From Clostridia bacterium (GTDB lineage: Bacteria > Bacillota_A > Clostridia > Oscillospirales > CAG-272): DNA of 5,406 nt. Below, in pieces: positions 1 through 4,625 of the stretch. Position 1 is the stretch's first letter; the number at the start of each line of letters is the position of its first letter. The translations under genes and the position numbers were made by a program. Below the pieces are notes generated by a model. The model was not told where the DNA came from, ran no database searches, and saw only the letters and a program-made list of their open reading frames with translations. The DNA lies in NCBI GenBank assembly GCA_017632155.1, contig JAGBRZ010000153.1, positions 1 to 5,406 on the forward strand, in the 5' to 3' direction.

Positions 1-32
1 ACCTTCGTTGCGGGAATTCCCGCAACGAAGGT
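1..32. terminator. Perfect 32-bp palindrome, probable terminator hairpin
   Basis: Bases 1-16 (ACCTTCGTTGCGGGAA) are exactly complementary to 17-32, so either strand can form a strong hairpin with a practical loop of about four bases (AATT). It lies 45 bp downstream of the stop codon of the minus-strand isomerase-like gene, where an intrinsic terminator is expected. Any U-tract for minus-strand transcription would lie left of base 1 and cannot be seen. On the plus strand the following bases (TTCACTTTATTTTC) are only weakly T-rich. The palindrome reaches the window edge, so its full length is unknown. It could serve both this gene and a converging gene outside the window. Confidence 0.6.
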
Positions 33-77
33 TTCACTTTATTTTCAGTCAACGGAGGACTTCCCTGCGGTGGGCGA

Positions 78-947
78 TTATTTTTCCATCATCTCCGCAA
101 GAATGTTCCCCGTTTGATAAAGATTTCCCATAAAATTGGCTACGAGGCGGTCATCGAAATTGCTGTACCCGATCTCAAAGGTCAGATTTCCCCGATAACC
201 GATGTCCTTCATCGTCCGCATCAGCAGATCCCAATTTGCCTCGCCCATGAACGGCGGCAAATGCAAATCTTTTTTGTAATAGTTGTCGTGAACGTGCGTG
301 CAAACAATCCGATCTCCGATCGTTCGAATCGCCTGTGCATGGCGTTCATCGGTCTCCATTGCCAGCTTGCCGTGACCGAAATCCCAGCAGCAACCGATGC
401 GGGGATCATTGAACCGATCCAAAAGTGCAAGCAGCTCCGGCAATTCTCCGCAAAAATGCGAGCGTGTCTTCGGAGGAACGCGGTGGTTATCCTCAAACGC
501 ATTTTCGAACACGGGAGTTACTCCGGCTTTCAGCGTTGCCTCCACATAAGGAGCGAAGATTTCATAAACCGTTTTCAAGGCAAGGTTCGCATCAAACGCT
601 TCACCCGCTCCCGGATGGTATTCATCCCCATGGAAAATCAAATACGAGCCGCCCATGCGCTTTGCCGCAACAATGCACCGATCCAGCTGCTCACGAAAAA
701 CCTCCAGCGGCTTATGCGCGTAAAAGTTATAGGGTGCGTGCACCTGATCGATCGTGAGTCCCAATACGCTTGCCGCCTCTGCAGCGCCGTCAACCTCCTT
801 TTCCCACTCGTCCTTCGTAAAGTCGGGGAAATACGCAACCGTCCGGAATCCCGCTTCCTTGCACATTCGCATACATTCCATCGGCGTTCTCGTCACGAGG
901 GGATCTCTCGTTCGTTTCAGATATTCAGCATTTACGGAAAGAGTCAT
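78..947 (-). CDS. Sugar phosphate isomerase/epimerase-like TIM-barrel protein
   Basis: The 289-residue protein resembles the xylose-isomerase-like TIM-barrel (AP endonuclease family 2) group, which uses a divalent metal to isomerise or epimerise sugars and sugar acids in the cytoplasm. Visible ligands fit the family: Glu148 (PVFENAF), Asp189 and His192 (CWDFGHGK), His218/His220 (THVHDN) and Glu258 (LTFEIG). His70 (VHAPY) and His106 (IFHGD) sit at usual barrel-strand positions, and HLPP at 229-232 is common in this group. There is no signal peptide. An upstream in-frame ATG at 962 would add five residues. I prefer ATG 947 because GGAGG (956-960) sits 8 nt before it, whereas the upstream ATG has no ribosome binding site and lies close to the predicted transcription start. 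The gene is divergent from a CE15-like esterase, which suggests a shared carbohydrate role. The exact substrate is unknown; myo-inosose or hexulose epimerases and hydroxypyruvate-isomerase-like enzymes are all possible. Confidence 0.88.
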   Translation of the reverse strand: MTLSVNAEYLKRTRDPLVTRTPMECMRMCKEAGFRTVAYFPDFTKDEWEKEVDGAAEAASVLGLTIDQVHAPYNFYAHKPLEVFREQLDRCIVAAKRMGGSYLIFHGDEYHPGAGEAFDANLALKTVYEIFAPYVEATLKAGVTPVFENAFEDNHRVPPKTRSHFCGELPELLALLDRFNDPRIGCCWDFGHGKLAMETDERHAQAIRTIGDRIVCTHVHDNYYKKDLHLPPFMGEANWDLLMRTMKDIGYRGNLTFEIGYSNFDDRLVANFMGNLYQTGNILAEMMEK

Positions 948-955
948 CGTTTTTT

Positions 956-960
956 CCTCC
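956..960 (-). promoter_or_regulatory. Ribosome binding site deciding the isomerase start
   Basis: The minus strand reads GGAGG here, 8 nt before the ATG at 947. The site lies inside the first codons that would be used if translation began at the ATG at 962. This favours the shorter protein of 289 residues. Confidence 0.75.
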
Positions 961-985
961 ATATGATAATCTTATCGTTATTTTT

Positions 986-1014
986 ATTATAACAATCCCA
1001 AGCCCATCCGTCAA
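986..1014 (-). promoter_or_regulatory. SigA-type promoter of the isomerase-like gene
   Basis: Read on the minus strand, TTGACG (1009-1014) is followed by a 17-nt spacer and TATAAT (986-991), nearly the full consensus for the housekeeping sigma factor. Transcription would start near 979, giving a leader of about 30 nt before the ATG at 947. That leader just accommodates the GGAGG site. Confidence 0.85.
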
Positions 1015-1058
1015 GAGCATTTTCTCTCCCTTTATCCTGCACGGACAACTCTTTTCGA

Positions 1059-1087
1059 TTGACAAAACCCTCCGTTTGCATTATACT
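1059..1087 (+). promoter_or_regulatory. SigA-type promoter of the CE15-like esterase gene
   Basis: TTGACA (1059-1064), a 17-nt spacer and TATACT (1082-1087) match the housekeeping consensus at 11 of 12 positions. Transcription would start near 1094, leaving a leader of about 50 nt. The -35 boxes of this and the divergent promoter are 44 bp apart, so a regulator bound between them could act on both genes. Confidence 0.85.
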
Positions 1088-1103
1088 GAATACAGAAAAT
1101 AAA

Positions 1104-1128
1104 ATGGGCGTTGCCCGTATGGATCCAT
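1104..1128 (+). promoter_or_regulatory. Small inverted repeats in the esterase leader
   Basis: Two short symmetric elements lie between the predicted transcription start and the ribosome binding site. The first is GGGC-GTT-GCCC (1106-1116), extendable by a T·G and an A-T pair. The second is the 10-bp palindrome ATGGATCCAT (1119-1128). They could be an operator just downstream of the promoter or a weak leader hairpin, but such short symmetry also occurs by chance. Confidence 0.3.
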
Positions 1129-1130
1129 TT

Positions 1131-1138
1131 AAAGGAGG
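1131..1138 (+). promoter_or_regulatory. Strong ribosome binding site of the esterase
   Basis: AAAGGAGG lies 8 nt before the ATG at 1147 and matches the 16S anti-Shine-Dalgarno almost perfectly. It rules out the upstream in-frame TTG at 1111, whose product would be translated through this site. Confidence 0.9.
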
Positions 1139-1146
1139 ACTTTCAA

Positions 1147-2229
1147 ATGCTGCAAGCCGAATTGAAAAAAAGAACCCTGCCCGCGCTCCGTTCACGGGAA
1201 GAAATGATGGACATCATGCAAAAGGAAGTATACGGTTACCTGCCTTCGCCGCGCTATACGATCTCTGCTGATAAGCCCGTAAAATCGGAGGATCGTTTTG
1301 CTTGCGGAAACGTGACGCATTCCTACGTGAACCTGACGGTCCATCTGGAAAACGGCGATCACACCTTCCGTGTAGACCGCCTGCTTCACAACGACGGCAA
1401 AAAGCGCCCCCTCATTCTGCTGAACAATTTTCACCCGATGGGAAGCTCTTGTTATTTTCCGATCGAGGAGCTTTCCGAATCGGAAGCGGATTTTCTTTCC
1501 GTATTTTATAAAGACGTCACGTCGGACGACGCCGACTTTTCGACGGGACTCGCCCCTCTCCTCCTCCCCAATGGGCAGGATACAAACGAAGCCTGCGGTA
1601 AGATCGGCATTTGGGCATGGGCTACCATGCGCGTTCTGGATTACGGACTGACACTCGAAGGCACGGATACAAAAAATATCGGTGTCGCCGGTCACTCCCG
1701 TCTCGGCAAAAAGGCTTTGTTCACCGCCATGCTTTACACCCGCATCCGCTTCGTACTCTCCAATGCGGCAGGATGCACGGGCGATTCCCTCGCTCACGGC
1801 AACAGCGGTCTTACCCGTACGCGCCGCACTCCCGAGCTCGGCGAATTGATCTGCGATATTACGGAAAACTTCCCTTATTGGTTCTGCAAAAATTATCTGA
1901 AATACGCCGAAAGAAATATTTCGGACACCTTCGATCAGCATTTTCTCCTTGCCGCCATCGCGCCTCGATACGTCATGGTCGGCTCCTGCGATCTCGACGC
2001 ATGGGCAGATCCCGCGTCCCAGCAGCTTTGCGCGCTTGCCGCAAGCGAAGCGTGGGAAAGGATGGGGCTTGACGGTCTCATCGGCTCTGAACGATATTTA
2101 CAGCCGGGAGAAGCATTGATGGACGGTCACGTTGCGTTCTTTCTGATCCATGCCCGGCACTTCCTTTCCCGACACTCATGGAAAAGATTCCTCACATTCA
2201 TAGAAAAGCACAAGGATAAAACGATTTGA
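1147..2229 (+). CDS. CE15 glucuronoyl-esterase-like alpha/beta hydrolase
   Basis: The 360-residue alpha/beta hydrolase resembles bacterial carbohydrate esterase family 15, whose studied members cleave esters between 4-O-methyl-glucuronic acid on xylan and lignin alcohols. The nucleophile is Ser184 in GHSRLGK, the family GxSRxGK elbow. NFPYWFCKNY, the FDQHFLLAAIAPR block and WADP (286-289) match conserved family stretches. The catalytic His is probably His338, seven residues before Trp345 of SWKRFLTF, where the family has a GHDxTxxDW-type motif. The acid is less clear; Asp284 or Asp288 near WADP are candidates, because no Glu follows the NAAGCTGD segment (canonical acid region). The N terminus (MLQAELKKRTLPALRS) has no signal peptide, so the enzyme is probably cytoplasmic, unlike the secreted studied CE15 enzymes. 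It may act on imported small esters. The fold is confident and the substrate is not; a generic acetyl-xylan-esterase-like label is an alternative. Confidence 0.87.
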   Translation: MLQAELKKRTLPALRSREEMMDIMQKEVYGYLPSPRYTISADKPVKSEDRFACGNVTHSYVNLTVHLENGDHTFRVDRLLHNDGKKRPLILLNNFHPMGSSCYFPIEELSESEADFLSVFYKDVTSDDADFSTGLAPLLLPNGQDTNEACGKIGIWAWATMRVLDYGLTLEGTDTKNIGVAGHSRLGKKALFTAMLYTRIRFVLSNAAGCTGDSLAHGNSGLTRTRRTPELGELICDITENFPYWFCKNYLKYAERNISDTFDQHFLLAAIAPRYVMVGSCDLDAWADPASQQLCALAASEAWERMGLDGLIGSERYLQPGEALMDGHVAFFLIHARHFLSRHSWKRFLTFIEKHKDKTI

Positions 2230-2235
2230 CAAAAC

Positions 2236-2264
2236 GAGCGCCGTGTCGCAAGGACACGGCGCTC
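2236..2264. terminator. Hairpin terminator between converging esterase and htrA genes
   Basis: GAGCGCCGTGTC (2236-2247) pairs perfectly with GACACGGCGCTC (2253-2264) around the loop GCAAG, a 12-bp GC-rich stem. It fills most of the 42-bp gap between the two stop codons. On the minus strand it is followed by C, G and then TTTT, so it works best as the htrA terminator. On the plus strand the following bases (ATCATCG) contain no T-run, so esterase transcription may be stopped only partly. Confidence 0.8.
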
Positions 2265-2271
2265 ATCATCG

Positions 2272-3666
2272 TTACATATTCGGATTGAATTCCACAAAGG
2301 TGATCTCGATCTCCACCTCTTGGGCGGAGTTGATATACTGCTGCAAATTGCTTCCCGTATATTCGATCGTCGGACGGAGGACCGTCAGCTTGATCGTATC
2401 GCCGACGGAATATTTCGTCAGCTGCTGAGACAGGATCTCAAAGGAGGTAATGTTCGTTCCCTCGTATTGATAAAGGATATCGCCCTCGAGGAGGCCGGAG
2501 TTTGCCGCGCTTCCGTTTGCGAGGATCTCCTTGACTTGAAGAAGCGTGTACTGATACGGCCAAGAGGTATACGTCTTGGTTTCCACGGTAACGCCGAGTC
2601 TGGCTCTGCCCGTAATATATCCATACTCCTTCAGGTCGTTAATGCACTTCACGACCGTCGAGGAAGGAATGGCATAGCCGATGTTATCAATGGTGCTTGC
2701 GGCAAGCTTTGCATTGACGATACCGACCAATTCACCGTTCAGATTGAAAAGACCGCCACCGGAGTTACCGCCGTTGATCGCCGCACTGGTGCGGAGAAGA
2801 TTCATCGTGGAGTTACCGATCGTCACCAATTCGCCGGGACGGCTGATGATACCGTCGGTCACGGAAAGTCCGAGCCCCTGCGGATTACCGATGGCAAGAA
2901 CCATATCGCCGTAGGTCAGCGCGTCGGAGTCTCCGAACACCGCGTAATCGCAGTCCGTTTTTTCAATCTTGATAACGGCGATATCGGCAAGCTCATCACC
3001 GTAAATAAATTGCGCTTCATATTCCGTTCCGTCATATAATACAACGTCGATGGACGTTGCGGTTCCGTCCGTCACGTGATAGTTGGTCACGATATAACCG
3101 TTCGGATCGTAAATAACGCCCGAGCCTGCACCGTTGCCGGAGGGCGACGTTACGTAGATCTCAACAACCGTTTTCAGAGCTTCGTTCGCAACCTCTCGGA
3201 AGATCGAAACGTACTGATCCGTATTCGGCTGCACGACGGACACGCCGGGGGCCGTTTCGGCAGGCTTTTGCGTACCCGTTTGCGAGGTTCCGTTCTGTGC
3301 GTCCGCTACGGTGTCGGATGTCCCTTCAGTGGTCTGATAGGGATCGCCGATCGTTCCGCCGAGGTCAAAAATAGCCGCAACACTGATACCGATAAAAATA
3401 AATAACACAAGACAAAAAGCAATGAGCAAAGAAGACGTACCGTTTTTCGGTTTTTTGGGCTTTCCATCCCGAGAATACGGGCGCTCGTTCGGATAGGAAT
3501 ATCCGTATTCACGCTTTTCACTTTCCTTCGGGAAATCCTCCGCAAGCCGAGGCTCCGAAGTCTGCTCTTCATGGCGCTCCGTGTTTTCCCGTGTCGGATT
3601 TTCATTTTCCTGTCGGGATTCATCATCGCCGAACCATTCATTGGGATCCTGATCAAAATCTCTCAT
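2272..3666 (-). CDS. htrA: HtrA/DegP-like membrane-anchored serine protease with PDZ domain
   Basis: The 464-residue envelope protease degrades misfolded exported proteins. Residues 1-75 are a hydrophilic, strongly charged cytoplasmic tail, acidic at first and ending in a Lys-rich stretch (KPKKPK). Residues 79-100 form one hydrophobic membrane anchor, followed by a Thr/Ser/Gln-rich linker to about 150. The trypsin-like domain covers about 152-350 with His197 (TNYHVTDG), Asp228 (LADIAVIKI) and Ser302 (GGNSGGGLF). The last motif has Gly where most family members have Pro (GNSGGP). A single PDZ domain spans about 355-432, with SGLLEGDIL typical of its C-terminal half, followed by a short tail. 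The orientation places protease and PDZ outside the cytoplasm. Length and layout match Bacillota HtrA proteins. The ATG at 3666 is preceded by an AAAGGAAA-like ribosome binding site (about 3674-3681). The upstream inverted repeat suggests stress regulation. No regulator gene is adjacent. Confidence 0.95.
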   Translation of the reverse strand: MRDFDQDPNEWFGDDESRQENENPTRENTERHEEQTSEPRLAEDFPKESEKREYGYSYPNERPYSRDGKPKKPKNGTSSLLIAFCLVLFIFIGISVAAIFDLGGTIGDPYQTTEGTSDTVADAQNGTSQTGTQKPAETAPGVSVVQPNTDQYVSIFREVANEALKTVVEIYVTSPSGNGAGSGVIYDPNGYIVTNYHVTDGTATSIDVVLYDGTEYEAQFIYGDELADIAVIKIEKTDCDYAVFGDSDALTYGDMVLAIGNPQGLGLSVTDGIISRPGELVTIGNSTMNLLRTSAAINGGNSGGGLFNLNGELVGIVNAKLAASTIDNIGYAIPSSTVVKCINDLKEYGYITGRARLGVTVETKTYTSWPYQYTLLQVKEILANGSAANSGLLEGDILYQYEGTNITSFEILSQQLTKYSVGDTIKLTVLRPTIEYTGSNLQQYINSAQEVEIEITFVEFNPNM

Positions 3667-3710
3667 AGATAAATTTCCTTTCTTGAGTTTGTCTTTTTGT
3701 CTATTTCTGT

Positions 3711-3752
3711 CATGTTTTCTTTAGTATATAAAATATTTGTTAAGAAAACATG
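3711..3752. promoter_or_regulatory. Inverted repeat flanking the probable htrA -10 element
   Basis: CATGTTTTCTT (3711-3721) is the exact reverse complement of AAGAAAACATG (3742-3752). The arms are 31 bp apart centre to centre, about three helical turns. Between them, on the minus strand, lies TATACT (3723-3728), a good -10 box for htrA. The bases at the -35 position (ATGTTT) are poor and fall within the upstream arm. A DNA-binding regulator on the two arms would therefore control the promoter. The symmetry is seen directly; the regulator is inferred. Confidence 0.5.
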
Positions 3753-3791
3753 AATTTCTCTTAAATCCTCTGTAAATATCCAATGTTTTTC

Positions 3792-3820
3792 TTGAAATTA
3801 CGCCCTGGTTGCGTTAGAAT
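3792..3820 (+). promoter_or_regulatory. SigA-type promoter of the acetyltransferase gene
   Basis: TTGAAA (3792-3797), a 17-nt spacer and TAGAAT (3815-3820) form a near-consensus promoter, with a predicted start near 3827 and a leader of about 75 nt. An ATGTTTTTCTT segment (3783-3793) resembling the htrA inverted-repeat arm overlaps the upstream edge of the -35. Confidence 0.75.
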
Positions 3821-3901
3821 AAAGACAGATATTTCTATCTTTTACACTCAACCCTTACACTATACCATCATTTGATAAAAATCAGAAAGGCGGAAACTGC
3901 T

Positions 3902-4480
3902 TTGACTAAAGATATGCTTTTCATTTTCACGCGAATTCCGACACTCGAAACGGACAGACTGACCATGCGGAAAATACTCCCCTCCGACTGCGCAGATATG
4001 TACGATTATTCCTATCGGCCGGAAACCAGCAGATATCTGCTTTGGTCGCCTCACGCAAATCCAAGATATACGAAAAAATACTTGTCCTTCATACAAAGCG
4101 CTTATCGGAACGAAACCTTTTACGACTTCGCTCTCGTAGATAAAAACAGCGGAAAAATGATCGGCACCTGCGGCTTTACCAGCTTCGATCTTCAGAACAA
4201 TTCCGCGGAGATCGGGTACGTCCTTCACCCCGATTTCTGGGGAAAGGGTCTTGCCAAAGAAGCCGTCATGCGTCTGATGGCATTCGGCTTCGCCGAGCTT
4301 CGCCTGCACCGCATGACCGCGAAGATCATGACCGAGAACACCGCCAGCAAGCGGGTTGCCGAAAAGTGCGGTATGCGGCATGAAGCAACCTACGTCGAAT
4401 CCATGCTGATCAAAGGCGCTTACGAGACCATTGACGAATACGCGATCCTTGCAAAAGAATTTTACGGAAAGAGAATCTAA
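3902..4480 (+). CDS. GNAT acetyltransferase, RimJ/RimL type
   Basis: The 192-residue protein is a GCN5-related N-acetyltransferase of the RimJ/RimL-like (Acetyltransf_3) type. It would transfer an acetyl group from acetyl-CoA to an amine on a protein N terminus or a small molecule. The N-terminal LETDRLTMRKILPSD (about 15-29) is the usual first strand of this subgroup. IGYVLHPDFWGKGLAKEA (104-121) is the acetyl-CoA pyrophosphate-binding motif A, and NTASKRVAEKCGM (146-158) is the later helix that packs on CoA. There is no signal peptide or membrane segment. I place the start at TTG 3902 because GGCGG (3889-3893), preceded by AAA, ends 8 nt before it. The first ATG, at 3914, is about 20 nt from that site, and an earlier in-frame TTG at 3872 has no ribosome binding site. 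The gene is divergent from htrA and convergent with the EF-G gene. The substrate is unknown. Confidence 0.88.
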   Translation: MTKDMLFIFTRIPTLETDRLTMRKILPSDCADMYDYSYRPETSRYLLWSPHANPRYTKKYLSFIQSAYRNETFYDFALVDKNSGKMIGTCGFTSFDLQNNSAEIGYVLHPDFWGKGLAKEAVMRLMAFGFAELRLHRMTAKIMTENTASKRVAEKCGMRHEATYVESMLIKGAYETIDEYAILAKEFYGKRI

Positions 4481-4508
4481 AACAAAAAAGCGAATAGATT
4501 TCCCCGTT

Positions 4509-4537
4509 ATTATAACACATTTCTACGGTTTTTTCAA
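4509..4537 (-). promoter_or_regulatory. Near-consensus SigA promoter antisense to the acetyltransferase
   Basis: On the minus strand, TTGAAA (4532-4537), a 17-nt spacer and TATAAT (4509-4514) match the housekeeping consensus at 11 of 12 positions. The predicted start is near 4502 and transcription would run leftward into the 3' end of the acetyltransferase. It sits just beyond the terminator hairpin of the EF-G gene, so it would start a fresh transcript. No convincing minus-strand gene follows before htrA. It may make an antisense or small RNA, or be a chance match in AT-rich DNA. Confidence 0.5.
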
Positions 4538-4550
4538 TATTGAAGGAGAG

Positions 4551-4579
4551 AAAAAAGCACGGCAATGCCGTGCTTTTTT
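4551..4579. terminator. Bidirectional intrinsic terminator
   Basis: Six A (4551-4556), GCACGGC (4557-4563), loop AAT, GCCGTGC (4567-4573) and six T (4574-4579) form a symmetric hairpin with a U-tract on either strand. It ends transcription of both the plus-strand acetyltransferase, whose stop is about 70 nt before it, and the minus-strand EF-G gene, whose stop is 46 nt to the right. Confidence 0.93.
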
Positions 4580-4625
4580 CCGAAGATAGAGTATGAAAAA
4601 GGAGTATAATGAAAAAGGTCTGTAA

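Noticed and set aside
114..992. Plus-strand frame of 292 codons opposite the isomerase-like gene
   Set aside because: The minus-strand protein has conserved metal ligands, a ribosome binding site and a promoter. The plus-strand frame has none and crosses the other gene's promoter.
1111..1146. Upstream in-frame TTG start for the esterase
   Set aside because: It would make the strong AAAGGAGG site part of the coding sequence, and it has no ribosome binding site of its own.
1192..1941. Long minus-strand frame opposite the CE15-like gene
   Set aside because: It is a by-product of the codon pattern of the esterase, with no recognisable motifs and no start signals.
3691..3713. Spaced GACA repeats on the minus strand in the htrA leader (GACAGAAATAGACAAAAAGACA)
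   Set aside because: The spacing is irregular and the stretch is a purine-rich leader; there is too little to call a binding array or repeat.
3667..3901. Riboswitch or other structured RNA in the htrA-acetyltransferase gap
   Set aside because: Apart from the inverted repeat and promoters, no recognised aptamer core or T-box element is visible, and the region is AT-rich and short.
3860..4381. Minus-strand open frame of 173 codons opposite the acetyltransferase, downstream of the antisense promoter
   Set aside because: There is no ribosome binding site before its start and the protein resembles no family. The opposite frame is a clear GNAT enzyme, so this is a shadow frame.
4605..4610. TATAAT on the plus strand as a promoter -10
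   Set aside because: No -35-like hexamer lies 16-18 bp upstream, and no plus-strand gene follows.
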